A stretch of DNA of 64,000 bases from Marinarcus sediminis (GTDB lineage Bacteria > Campylobacterota > Campylobacteria > Campylobacterales > Arcobacteraceae): the NCBI RefSeq assembly GCF_048571275.1, contig NZ_CP182357.1, forward strand, positions 186,001 through 250,000, given 5' to 3'. Shown in pieces: positions 8,361 to 17,199 of the stretch (positions within the stretch are counted from its first letter, which is position 1; each line of letters begins with the position of its first letter). The translations under genes and the position numbers were made by a program. The notes beneath the pieces were generated by a model. The model did not search any database. It worked only from the letters and a program-made list of their open reading frames with translations, and was not told where the DNA came from.

Positions 8361-8385
8361 AAAGTTAGTCTTCAAGACTAACTTT
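8361..8385. terminator. hairpin between convergent cytochrome c and ccoS genes
   Basis: An 11-bp perfect stem, AAAGTTAGTCT and AGACTAACTTT, around the loop TCA, placed between two convergent genes. The U-tract is short, so efficiency is uncertain. It could serve both directions. Confidence 0.65.
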
Positions 8386-8389
8386 GGCT

Positions 8390-8623
8390 CTACTGCTTCT
8401 CTTTACTTTTTTCTATCTCTTCTTTCGTTTTTAATGACTCTTTTATTTTATTTTCTCGATTGATTGCATCGTTTAAATCATCCACTGAATCAAAAAGTAA
8501 GCCGTCCATCATTTTTTTTGTGTCATCAAATTGTCCGCCTCGTGCACCCCAAATAAAAATACCTAAAATTGCAAAACTGACAATCAGTCCAACAATTAAC
8601 ATCATTGTTAAAACACCGCTCAT
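8390..8623 (-). CDS. ccoS: cbb3 oxidase maturation protein CcoS
   Basis: A 77-residue protein with one N-terminal membrane helix (residues 5-25) followed by GGQFDD and LLFDS, the two hallmarks of CcoS/FixS. CcoS is required to insert redox cofactors into the cbb3-type cytochrome oxidase. The C-terminal tail is lysine/glutamate-rich. It is 13 bp downstream of ccoI and has a GAGGAA ribosome site. Confidence 0.9.
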   Translation of the reverse strand: MSGVLTMMLIVGLIVSFAILGIFIWGARGGQFDDTKKMMDGLLFDSVDDLNDAINRENKIKESLKTKEEIEKSKEKQ

Positions 8624-8636
8624 TTACTGTTCCTCA

Positions 8637-11075
8637 TTAATTATTTTTTATTCTCATAGAGTTTGCTACGACAATCAATGAACTTAAACTCATTGAAAGT
8701 GCTGCAACTAAAGGTATTACAAAACCAAACATAGCCAAAGGTATCGTAATAATATTATACACCAAGGAAATGGCCAAATTTTGTTTGATAAATTTATACG
8801 TTCGCTTAGAGATAACAAATGCATCTTTAAGACTTTTAAGGCTGTTATTCAATAAAACCACATCGGATACACTGATGGATATATCTGCACCACTTCCCAT
8901 TGCAACGGCAACATCACAATTGCTTAAAGCAACCGCATCGTTAATGCCATCTCCTGCCATAATGACAATTTCACCCTCATCTTTGAGTTTTTTAATATAA
9001 TTGGCTTTTTCAATGGGATTAATATGTGCAACAAACTTTTTAATGCCCACTTGTTTGGCAATCTTTTGTGCTACTTCTTTATTATCACCTGTAAGCATAA
9101 TGATTTCAATATTTTGATTTTGTATGTACTCAACAAACGCTTTGGCATCTTCTTTTAAGCTGTCTTCTAACTCAAAGGTTGCAATGACTCTTTTGTTAAT
9201 GGCAAACATGTAAACACTGCATTGTGAATCAAATTTATAATGAATACCGTTCTCATGCAGAAGTTCTTGATTCCCACCTAAAATTTCAAACGTTTTACCC
9301 TCAACATTGGTATATTTCCCCACAACACCACGCGCATTGATATGTTTTACCTCAGTGATGTCTTTATAGACCAATTCAGGGTACTTATTTTTTAAATAGG
9401 CTTTAACAGAGAGACTGATGGGGTGATTTGAGGCTTCTAAAATAGAGTATAAAAGATTTAATTTATGAATATTATCATCTAAAATTCTCGCTTTTTTAAC
9501 ACTTAACTCCCCGTTAGTAATGGTTCCTGTTTTATCCACAACCACTTTAGTAGCTCGAGCAAGTGTTTCAATAAATTTTGCCTCTTTAAAAAGCAAACCT
9601 TTGTTCGCAAGCTGTGAAATTCCCACCAAACTGGCAATTGGTGTTGCTAAGGCCAACGCACACGGACAAGCTATGACTATGACTGAGATTGCCACAATAA
9701 AAGCTTGCTCGAAATGATTTGCCCCTTCATGCACAAAACCAAATTGCAAGCCAAAAAAGTACCAAACACAAAATGTCAATAATGAGAGTGTTAATATGGT
9801 CAATGAGAATTTTTTAGATAACTCATTGGCGGTATACTCAATTTGAGGTTTTGAACTCAATGAGTCTTCAAGCAGTGTTACAATGGAGTTGAGTGTAGAG
9901 TTTGCAAAGGTTGTTGAAGCTCTGTATTGAATCAAAGAATCGGTATTGATTGTTCCACTAAAAATTTTGTCACCTATGTTTTTATAGATAAATTTGGACT
10001 CTCCAGAGATGCTGGATTCATCAAAACTTGCAGTTCCTATCAAAAGTTCTCCATCTACGCAGGCTTTTTCACCTGCTCGAAGTTCAATAATATCCCCTAC
10101 TTCAATCTCATCTAAAGCCACCACAGTTTTTTGGTTTTCTTTAATGATAACCGCTTCAAGGGGAAGTTGACTTTTGATTTTATCCAACGTATCCACAGCA
10201 CTTTTTTTGCCAATGACTTCTAAATATTTTCCCACCAGTACAAAAGTAATAATCATAGTCACTGAGTCAAAATAGCTCTCCCCATGACCTCCCAACATCA
10301 CATAAATTGAGTAGATATATGAAAGAGATGCCCCCGCACTGACAAGTAAATCCATATTGACAATTCTGTTTTTCAGACCAAAATAGGCTCCCTTAAAGAA
10401 AATCCATCCCGAATAAAAAAGTACAGGTGTGGTCAGAATAAATTCACCAATATGAATTAAATCCATCACGTCGTCATCAATGCCTCTGAAAAACCCCGTA
10501 TATTTAGCAACTGAAAGCATCATAATATTCATGGTAGCAAACACCGCAACCATCATCCGAATAAAATAATCCCTTTTGGCTTGTGTCGCTTTTTCATCCG
10601 CTATTTTAGAATCATATGCATACGCGTTATACCCTATGCTTCTGATTTTATTGATAATTTCAGAGAGACTCACTTGCTCTTCATTCCAAACTATTTTGGC
10701 TTTATTATTGGTAAAATTGATATTGGCTTCAACAATACCTTTGGTATCGTAAAGCACTTTTTCATTCAGCCACACACACGCGGCACAATGAATCCCCTCA
10801 ATAATCAAATCAACTTTTTTTAACCCATTATCCAATGTTTGAACAAATCTTTTTTCAAAACTCTCTAAATCGAATTTTGAAGTATCAAAATCCGTTTGAA
10901 GAGGAGGGGCAATGGTTTTATTCCCCAACTTCTCATAAAATGAATCCAAGCCTCCATCTTTTAACAGATGATAAACGCCTTGGCATCCATTACAGCAAAA
11001 ATATAAATCATTCTCTTTTATCATCACATCTTTGCTAAACTCAACATGACAATGATTACACTTAATGGTGGACAA
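8637..11075 (-). CDS. ccoI: cbb3 oxidase copper-loading P-type ATPase CcoI
   Basis: An 812-residue P1B-type ATPase. It begins with a cysteine-rich segment (CNHCHVEF, CCNGCQGVYH) and an HMA-like domain with IHCAACVW, as in CcoI/FixI. The membrane metal site CPCALALATP, phosphorylation motif DKTGT and hinge GDGINDA are intact. Members export Cu+ to the periplasmic side for assembly of cbb3 oxidase. The start is a TTG at 11075 with an AAGGAA ribosome site 5 bp away. It sits in an operon with ccoS, while the oxidase subunits themselves are outside the window. Confidence 0.93.
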   Translation of the reverse strand: MSTIKCNHCHVEFSKDVMIKENDLYFCCNGCQGVYHLLKDGGLDSFYEKLGNKTIAPPLQTDFDTSKFDLESFEKRFVQTLDNGLKKVDLIIEGIHCAACVWLNEKVLYDTKGIVEANINFTNNKAKIVWNEEQVSLSEIINKIRSIGYNAYAYDSKIADEKATQAKRDYFIRMMVAVFATMNIMMLSVAKYTGFFRGIDDDVMDLIHIGEFILTTPVLFYSGWIFFKGAYFGLKNRIVNMDLLVSAGASLSYIYSIYVMLGGHGESYFDSVTMIITFVLVGKYLEVIGKKSAVDTLDKIKSQLPLEAVIIKENQKTVVALDEIEVGDIIELRAGEKACVDGELLIGTASFDESSISGESKFIYKNIGDKIFSGTINTDSLIQYRASTTFANSTLNSIVTLLEDSLSSKPQIEYTANELSKKFSLTILTLSLLTFCVWYFFGLQFGFVHEGANHFEQAFIVAISVIVIACPCALALATPIASLVGISQLANKGLLFKEAKFIETLARATKVVVDKTGTITNGELSVKKARILDDNIHKLNLLYSILEASNHPISLSVKAYLKNKYPELVYKDITEVKHINARGVVGKYTNVEGKTFEILGGNQELLHENGIHYKFDSQCSVYMFAINKRVIATFELEDSLKEDAKAFVEYIQNQNIEIIMLTGDNKEVAQKIAKQVGIKKFVAHINPIEKANYIKKLKDEGEIVIMAGDGINDAVALSNCDVAVAMGSGADISISVSDVVLLNNSLKSLKDAFVISKRTYKFIKQNLAISLVYNIITIPLAMFGFVIPLVAALSMSLSSLIVVANSMRIKNN

Positions 11076-11219
11076 TAAAATTCCTTCTTTTTATGCTAAG
11101 GGCTACTAATATGACAAATAGTATCGAATTGTCACTATTTTCACTCAATATTTGTTTCACATAATTTCTATTTTAATAAATTATGGTATTATACCTTATT
11201 ATTTTTGGAGTCAAGTTTA

Positions 11220-12833
11220 ATGGTCAATAATATTTCTATATTAAAAAATATCACAATTTTATATGCTGAAGATGAAGATGCACTCAGAGACATTACTCTG
11301 AATATTTTAAAAGGCTTCACAAAAAAACAGTATGTTGCAAAGGATGGACTCGAGGGGTTAAAACTTTTTGAAGAGTATCAAGATCAAATTGATTTAATTA
11401 TCACTGATGTTAATATGCCCAACATGAATGGTTTAGAGATGATTAAAAAAATCAAACTCATTAATCCCAATATTCCTATTATTGTCACAACAGCGTTTTC
11501 AAATACAGAGTATTTACTTGAAGCCATTGACATTGGAGTTGATAAATATATCTTAAAACCCATTGACATGAAAAAACTGTTACAAGTCATGGGACAATCA
11601 CTGCTTTACCATGAATTAAAAGATTTATATATTGATAAACTCACCAATTTGCCCAACAGAAATAAACTTAAAAAAGATCTGTTTGAAAATGAAAATACCA
11701 TTATGGCTTTAATTAATATTGACAAATTTTCAAATATCAATGATTTATACGGTGAAATGAATGGAGATGAACTCTTAGTTCAATTTTCCTTAAAACTCAA
11801 AAATGCTTTCCCAAATAACAGTTACAGAATTTATCGAATAGAAGCCGATAAATTTGGAATTGTAACACAAGATAACTCCATTGAATTGGACTCTTTTAAA
11901 GAAAAATGTGTTCGATTGGCATATGAGATTGAAGGCAAATCTATTCAAATTGCAGAGAATGAAATTGATATTAACGTTACCATTGGAATTGCAAAAGGAA
12001 TAGATGCGTATAAATACTCTCAACGAGTTATTACCTATGCCAAAAATAAACTTGAGCAAGTCATGGTGTATGATGACTCATTTAACATACAAGAAGATAT
12101 TGAAGAGAACATCAAATGGGTTAAAAAACTCAAAAATGCCTTTAATGAAAGTAAATTCCAAAGTTACTTCCAACCCATTGTAAATTCTCAAACTCAAGAG
12201 ATTTATAAATATGAAGCCCTGTTAAGATACATTGACGAAGATGGAACAGCCGTTTCACCTGTACTTTTTTTAGGCATTGCAAAAAAAGCAAAACTCTACC
12301 CTAAAATTATTACCGTTATGCTCAAAGAAGCATTTAAATTAATCAAAGCCAAAAATAAACGTGTCGCAGTAAATATCTCATACGATGATATTATCAGTTT
12401 AAAAACAAGAAGTAAAGTCTACACTCTTTTAGAAAACAACAAAGAGTTTACCCACAATTTAGAGTTTGAAATTTTAGAGAGTGAGCAAATTGAAGATTTT
12501 GGTTGCGTCATTGACTTCATCAGTGATGTTAAAAAATTTGGATGTTCAATTGGCGTAGATGACTTTGGTGCTGGGTATTCAAACTTTAACATGCTGACCA
12601 ATTTAGATATTGATTTTGTTAAAATTGATGGATCACTTATTCGAGATATTGACAAAAAACTCAATCAGCAAATCATTGTGAATACCATTTCAAATTTTGC
12701 CAAAGAGTTTGGATTTAAAACCGTTGCAGAGTTTGTATCAAGTGAAGAAATTTATAACAAAGTGAAAAAAATCGGGGTAGATTATTGTCAAGGATACTAT
12801 TTTGACAAACCCATCAGTTTTGATGAAGTTTAA
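11220..12833 (+). CDS. response regulator with degenerate GGDEF and intact EAL domains
   Basis: About 537 residues: a receiver domain (YAEDEDALRD acid pocket, phospho-acceptor Asp in LIITDVNMPN), a GGDEF-like domain and an EAL domain. The GGDEF motif is replaced by EADKF, so cyclase activity is unlikely. The EAL half keeps YEALLRY, ESEQIED, DDFGAGYS, VKIDGS and CQGYYF, so it should hydrolyse cyclic-di-GMP. I chose ATG 11220, 9 bp after TTGGAG; an in-frame TTG at 11205 is less likely. It is divergent from ccoI, and no cognate kinase is adjacent. Confidence 0.88.
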   Translation: MVNNISILKNITILYAEDEDALRDITLNILKGFTKKQYVAKDGLEGLKLFEEYQDQIDLIITDVNMPNMNGLEMIKKIKLINPNIPIIVTTAFSNTEYLLEAIDIGVDKYILKPIDMKKLLQVMGQSLLYHELKDLYIDKLTNLPNRNKLKKDLFENENTIMALINIDKFSNINDLYGEMNGDELLVQFSLKLKNAFPNNSYRIYRIEADKFGIVTQDNSIELDSFKEKCVRLAYEIEGKSIQIAENEIDINVTIGIAKGIDAYKYSQRVITYAKNKLEQVMVYDDSFNIQEDIEENIKWVKKLKNAFNESKFQSYFQPIVNSQTQEIYKYEALLRYIDEDGTAVSPVLFLGIAKKAKLYPKIITVMLKEAFKLIKAKNKRVAVNISYDDIISLKTRSKVYTLLENNKEFTHNLEFEILESEQIEDFGCVIDFISDVKKFGCSIGVDDFGAGYSNFNMLTNLDIDFVKIDGSLIRDIDKKLNQQIIVNTISNFAKEFGFKTVAEFVSSEEIYNKVKKIGVDYCQGYYFDKPISFDEV

Positions 12834-12844
12834 TCAAAACTGAT
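12813..12844. terminator. hairpin shared by converging ends of EAL gene and gmk
   Basis: A 12-bp perfect stem, ATCAGTTTTGAT and ATCAAAACTGAT, with an 8-nt loop (12825-12832). It overlaps the last codons of the EAL gene and reaches the gmk stop. It probably acts as a bidirectional terminator, though without a long U-tract. Confidence 0.55.
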
Positions 12845-13461
12845 TAATTCAACCAACTCTCAACACTGCTGTCTTCATAAATTTTACTTTTAATGCGTGC
12901 TACATTGGCGATGGCTACAAGCTGTTTTGAAGCCTCTTCTAAATTGTCATTGATGATTAAATAATCATATTTTTTAAAGTGGGTAATCTCTTCTTTTGAG
13001 TTTTCAACTCTTTTTAAAATCACATCAGCACTGTCTGTACTTCGGTTATGTAATCTGTGTTCTAACTCTTTTAATGAAGGTGTTGTAATAAAAACGGAAG
13101 TGATCACATTATTGAGTTTTTTTCTTACAATTTTATGTCCTTGGACATCAATATCAAATATGACCAGTTTGCCTTCATTGAGTGCTGTCATAATTGGTTT
13201 TAATGATGTGCCATAATAGTTACCGTGAACATTAGCATACTCTAAAAAATTTCCTTCTTCAATATCTTTTTCAAACTCATCTTTTGAAACAAAGTAGTAA
13301 TCAACTCCGTGTTTTTCACCCTCTCTTATTGGACGTGTTGTCGTTGAGATAGAGAAGTAATAATCATTGATGTTTTTATACACCTCTTTAAGCAGAGTCG
13401 ATTTACCACAACCGCTTGGACCTGAAAGTATTAAAATGGCACCTTTTGTTTGAGAAATCAA
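12844..13461 (-). CDS. gmk: guanylate kinase
   Basis: Phosphorylates GMP to GDP with ATP in purine nucleotide synthesis. The P-loop GPSGCGKST and the GMP-binding TTRPIREGEKHGVDYYF region are present in a typical 205-residue chain. The ATG overlaps the stop of the preceding receiver-like gene by 4 bp, showing translational coupling. It is the last gene of the minus-strand series that includes a LolD-like ATPase. Confidence 0.95.
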   Translation of the reverse strand: MISQTKGAILILSGPSGCGKSTLLKEVYKNINDYYFSISTTTRPIREGEKHGVDYYFVSKDEFEKDIEEGNFLEYANVHGNYYGTSLKPIMTALNEGKLVIFDIDVQGHKIVRKKLNNVITSVFITTPSLKELEHRLHNRSTDSADVILKRVENSKEEITHFKKYDYLIINDNLEEASKQLVAIANVARIKSKIYEDSSVESWLN

Positions 13462-14228
13462 TAACTGTCCTTTAACTTCAACTCTAAATTAATTGAACCA
13501 CCAGAGGTCAGTTTATCGATACTGTTTTGATTTAACTTCAAAAGCAAAGGCTTTAATTCATCCATATTAAATTTACTCAATACCAAAGTGATGGGTTCAT
13601 CATATTTTAAATCAAATTCATAATCTTTGACTTCATCTAAAGCTTTATCGATAATTTCAGACAAATCAAGCCAATCTTCATCATTCATCTCTATTTCATT
13701 GACAGTGGGTTCAATATTGAGAAGATTTTGAATTTTATCCAACTCTTTTCTGTCTAAAATTCCCCCTTTTTTAAGCGATGCAAACGTCACAACCGATTCA
13801 TCATTTTCATTTTCAATATCTTCAGCTATATCATCGGCAAGAGAGTCAATATAATCAACCACATCTTCGGTATTACTGTAGTTATATCGTTTCGCCTCTT
13901 TTTTTGCATTTTCAGCATCTGTGTGTATAATATTCATTTGGTCTTGCAGTATCTCTTGAAGTTGTGCCGGTAAAAAAGGTCTTGGAATAATAAAATCTCT
14001 TGATTTATCAAAAGGCAACTCTTCAGCAACAATGGCACCCAATTTTTTCGTAAAGGGTTTTAACGCATTAAATCGCTCATCAATATATTCATTATCAATA
14101 ACAATTATATCCATTTGTTGATCGACGTTGTTGTCCATTTGAACCGTAAGTTCAATATCCAATTTCTTACAAATCAATGTAAATATTTTAACAATAATCG
14201 CAGTTCTACTGATCAGTAAAAGTTTCAT
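13458..14228 (-). CDS. uncharacterised acidic protein with receiver-like N-terminus
   Basis: A 256-residue protein I cannot name. The first 100 residues (MKLLLISRTA..., DIIVIDNEYID, ...AIVAEELPF, IIPRPFLPAQLQEIL) follow the alternating pattern of a CheY fold, including an Asp-containing strand and a Lys-position replaced by PRPF. The rest is strongly acidic (many Asp/Glu around residues 120-210) and ends SGGSINLELKLKDSY. It overlaps both the upstream ATPase gene and the downstream gmk by 4 bp, so it is firmly part of that operon. Function unknown. Confidence 0.75.
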   Translation of the reverse strand: MKLLLISRTAIIVKIFTLICKKLDIELTVQMDNNVDQQMDIIVIDNEYIDERFNALKPFTKKLGAIVAEELPFDKSRDFIIPRPFLPAQLQEILQDQMNIIHTDAENAKKEAKRYNYSNTEDVVDYIDSLADDIAEDIENENDESVVTFASLKKGGILDRKELDKIQNLLNIEPTVNEIEMNDEDWLDLSEIIDKALDEVKDYEFDLKYDEPITLVLSKFNMDELKPLLLKLNQNSIDKLTSGGSINLELKLKDSY

Positions 14229-14878
14229 TTAATAGCCTTAAGTTCTAAATCAACCAATTCAAATACTCTGTCACACTGCATAGCAATATCTTGTTCATGT
14301 GTGACGATTATCATACCTGCGTCATTTTGGTTTATATAATTAAATAGATTTCTAATCACATCTTGTGCTGTCTTTTTATCCAGATTTCCCGTGGGTTCAT
14401 CGGCAAAAATTATTTTGGGTTTTTTGGTTAAGACTCGAGCAATTGAGAGTCGTTGCTGTTGTCCACCACTGAGTTCCCCGACACTTTGATTGATTACAAA
14501 ATCAATATTAAGCTCCTTTAAAAGCTCATTATTGATTTCGTTTCCACTTAAAAGTGTTGCAATGTCTAAATTCTCTTTTGCACTGAATCCTCTAAAGAGA
14601 TAGTGTGCTTGAAAGATTATACCAAAATCATCTCTTCTTATCTTTAAAAGTTGACTCTTTTTGAGGGAATATATATCTTTATTATCATAAATAATTTGAC
14701 CCGCTTTGGGTTTTAACAAAGAAGAAAAAAGATTTAAAAGTGTAGATTTACCACTTCCACTTGCACCCATTATGGCAATAGACTCTTTAGGGTGTAATGC
14801 TAAATTCAGATGATTAAAAAGGGGATAGTCAAACTCATGTGAGATGTTATTTGCTTGTAATATAGGCTGGTTATTCAA
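14225..14878 (-). CDS. LolD/FtsE-like ABC transporter ATPase
   Basis: Single-domain ABC ATPase of about 217 residues with Walker A GASGSGKST, signature LSGGQQQR, Walker B IIFADEPTGNLD and H-loop VTHEQD. The ADEPTGNLD motif is typical of the LolD/MacB/FtsE group, so lipoprotein release from the inner membrane is the best guess. No permease is adjacent. The start is uncertain: GTG 14884 would overlap the GGAG ribosome site, so I favour TTG 14878, five bases after it. Confidence 0.8.
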   Translation of the reverse strand: MNNQPILQANNISHEFDYPLFNHLNLALHPKESIAIMGASGSGKSTLLNLFSSLLKPKAGQIIYDNKDIYSLKKSQLLKIRRDDFGIIFQAHYLFRGFSAKENLDIATLLSGNEINNELLKELNIDFVINQSVGELSGGQQQRLSIARVLTKKPKIIFADEPTGNLDKKTAQDVIRNLFNYINQNDAGMIIVTHEQDIAMQCDRVFELVDLELKAIK

Positions 14879-14921
14879 TATCACTCCAGTCTGATTTGTA
14901 CAGAATGTACATTTTTTTAGA

Positions 14922-14949
14922 AATAAGAAGAGACAATGCTCTTCTTATT
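14922..14949. terminator. hairpin downstream of rpsB-tsf
   Basis: An 11-bp perfect stem, AATAAGAAGAG and CTCTTCTTATT, around a 6-nt loop, 19 bp after the tsf stop. On the minus strand it is followed by UUCU only, so it is a plausible but not classical terminator. Confidence 0.55.
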
Positions 14950-14967
14950 GTAGCAAAATAAAATTAC

Positions 14968-16020
14968 TTATTTTGCCATTTGCGCAGCAACTTCTGCCGC
15001 GAAATCTTCTTCTTTTTTCTCGATACCTTCACCCAATTCAAATCGTACATACTCAACAATTTTAATAGATGCATCCGTATCAGCAATTGCTTGCTCAACA
15101 GTTTTTTTATCATCCATTACATACGCTTGAGATAACAGAGCACATCTGCCATCCAATTGTGTATTGTCAGTGATATATCTTTCGATTTTTCCTGGAATAA
15201 TATTTGGCCAGATTTTTTCTGGTTTACCTTGCTCTTTTAACTCAGCTTCAAATCTTGCTTTTGCATTGGCAATGGCTTCATCTGTTAATTGAGATTTAGA
15301 AACAAAATCAGGAATATTTTTTAAAGGTTTTCCCAATCTTTTTAATTCATCATTGTCCGCTTCAATTTCAGCTCGAATTGCTCTGTTTTCATTTTCAACA
15401 AATTCAGGGTCTAAGTCTGTATATGAAATAACTGTTGGTTTCATTGCACTTGCATGCATTGCAACACTTTTTAATAAAGCTGCTGCTTTATCTTTAACAG
15501 CAGCATCACATGTTGCTGCTAAAATAACTCCAACTCTACCATTTGAGTGTACGTAACCATTTACAACACCTGTATCAGTAGAAATAGTAGCCATTTTTCT
15601 TGCAACAATATTTTCACCAATTGTTGCAATTTTTTCATTTAAAAATTGCTCAAAATTTTGACCATTGATGGTTGTTTTATTCAATTCAGACGTTTCACTT
15701 ACACCCGTAACTTGTACATGTGAAGTGATGTCTTTTGTTAAGTTAATGAAGTTTTCATTTTTAGCAACAAAGTCTGTTTGAGCATTGATCTCAACAATGG
15801 TAGCTTTTGAAAAATCATCATTTACTAAAACAGAAACAAGCCCTTCAGCAGCAACATTACCTGCTTTTTTAGCCGCTTTTCCAAGACCCGCTTCTCTTAA
15901 GGCTTGAACCGCTTTTTCTAAATCACCCTCTGTTTCATTCAATGCATTTTTGCAATCAAGCATTCCTGCACCTGTCATCTCTCTTAGTTCTTTAATCAGT
16001 TTTGGAGTTGCTCCTGCCAT
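14968..16020 (-). CDS. tsf: translation elongation factor Ts
   Basis: Guanine-nucleotide exchange factor for EF-Tu. The N-terminal UBA-like domain and signature LREMTGAGMLDCKNAL are present, followed by the core with INAQTDFVAKN. At 350 residues it is longer than the E. coli protein (283), and the extra length lies in the second dimerisation region and C-terminal end. That is usual in Campylobacterota. It is 2 bp downstream of rpsB and co-transcribed with it. Confidence 0.96.
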   Translation of the reverse strand: MAGATPKLIKELREMTGAGMLDCKNALNETEGDLEKAVQALREAGLGKAAKKAGNVAAEGLVSVLVNDDFSKATIVEINAQTDFVAKNENFINLTKDITSHVQVTGVSETSELNKTTINGQNFEQFLNEKIATIGENIVARKMATISTDTGVVNGYVHSNGRVGVILAATCDAAVKDKAAALLKSVAMHASAMKPTVISYTDLDPEFVENENRAIRAEIEADNDELKRLGKPLKNIPDFVSKSQLTDEAIANAKARFEAELKEQGKPEKIWPNIIPGKIERYITDNTQLDGRCALLSQAYVMDDKKTVEQAIADTDASIKIVEYVRFELGEGIEKKEEDFAAEVAAQMAK

Positions 16021-16022
16021 GA

Positions 16023-16826
16023 TTACGCTTCCTCTGTTGTAGTTGCTTCTTCTGAAACTTCAGCTTCACCTTCAGCTACTGCTTCTGCAATAACTTCAGC
16101 AGCTTCTTCTTCAGTTACAGGAATAATTTCCTCACCTTTTTCTTCTGCTAACATTGCTTTACCTTCATTCATCGCTTCTGCCATTTCTGTACAGAACAGT
16201 TGAATTGATCGAATAGCATCATCATTTCCAGGAATTGGTAAATCAACAACGTCTGGATCACAGTTTGTATCTAAAGGTGCAATAACTTTAATGCCTAATC
16301 TTCTTGCTTCTGCAATGGCAATTTTTTCTTTCACTGCATCAAGAACAAACATCATGTCTGGAAGTTTAGTCATCTCTTTAATACCACCAAGGTATAACTC
16401 TAACTTCTCTTCTTTTCTTGTAAGCATTAACGCTTCTTTTTTAGTTAAAAGGTCTAATTGCCCTTCTTCTCTCATTTTTTTAATAATTTCTAATTTTCTG
16501 ATTGATTTTTTAATTGTTCCGTAGTTTGTTAACATGCCACCAAGCCATCTGTGGTTAACGTATGGCATACCACAAGAAATCGCAGCATCTTTAACCGCTT
16601 GACTTGCTTGTTTTTTAGTCCCAACAAACATCATTGTTTGTCCAGCAGCTGCATTGTCTCTAACTACAGTATAGGTATATCTGAAGTATCTTAATGTTTT
16701 TTGTAAATCTATAATATAGATATTTTTTCTCACACCGAAAATGAATTTTTTCATTTTTGGATTCCATCTTCTTGTTTGGTGTCCGAAGTGTACACCACAC
16801 TCTAATAGGTCTTTCATTGTAACCAT
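16023..16826 (-). CDS. rpsB: 30S ribosomal protein S2
   Basis: Component of the small ribosomal subunit. The N-terminal MKDLLECGVHFGHQTRRWNPKM signature starts at residue 4, and the 267-residue length is normal. The C-terminal 40 residues are rich in Glu and Ala, a low-complexity extension. It is first in the rpsB-tsf operon, behind a roughly 100-nt structured leader. Confidence 0.97.
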   Translation of the reverse strand: MVTMKDLLECGVHFGHQTRRWNPKMKKFIFGVRKNIYIIDLQKTLRYFRYTYTVVRDNAAAGQTMMFVGTKKQASQAVKDAAISCGMPYVNHRWLGGMLTNYGTIKKSIRKLEIIKKMREEGQLDLLTKKEALMLTRKEEKLELYLGGIKEMTKLPDMMFVLDAVKEKIAIAEARRLGIKVIAPLDTNCDPDVVDLPIPGNDDAIRSIQLFCTEMAEAMNEGKAMLAEEKGEEIIPVTEEEAAEVIAEAVAEGEAEVSEEATTTEEA

Positions 16827-16949
16827 TGTTTTTCCTTGTTTTTTTAATTTTGGGTTTAGCCTCTGTGCCCCTTAATGCTTTCGCACAACCCATACCAGGA
16901 TTGACACATGTGAGGTTTCTAATTAAATTAGAACGGTGATTTTATCTAA
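16827..16949 (-). promoter_or_regulatory. rpsB promoter and structured leader
   Basis: On the minus strand a -10-like TTAGATAAAAT (16939-16949) lies upstream of a leader of about 100 nt. The leader can fold with GGGTT (16887-16891) pairing AACCC (16852-16856), enclosing GTGC (16883-16886) with GCAC (16865-16868). S2 autogenously represses rpsB-tsf in enteric bacteria through a leader structure. A similar role here is inferred from position and foldability only. Confidence 0.4.
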
Positions 16950-17199
16950 GTTAACTTTAATTTTTCTTGAAACGCAGATGTTACTTCTCTTTTTCTCCTC
17001 TTTCAAACTTTTTACTGAAATTATAAACAGCAAATTCACGCGCTTTGATAAGCATACAAAGTTTGAAAAGATGAGACTATCTTAAAAATGTCAAAGTTCT
17101 TTTTTTAAAAATAAAATGGTGGGGAAGAGCATCTTAGATGCTCTTTTGCTTACGAAAGATAGCAAGGCAAATAGCTTATTTGTGAGGGAACTTTTATAT
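16950..17199. other. intergenic stretch with inverted repeats
   Basis: No convincing gene. It contains an 11-bp inverted repeat, TTTCAAACTTT (17001-17011) and AAAGTTTGAAA (17058-17068), 46 nt apart. It also has a 9-bp hairpin, AAGAGCATC/GATGCTCTT, around 17126-17146, which could terminate the MCP transcript from one side. Confidence 0.4.
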
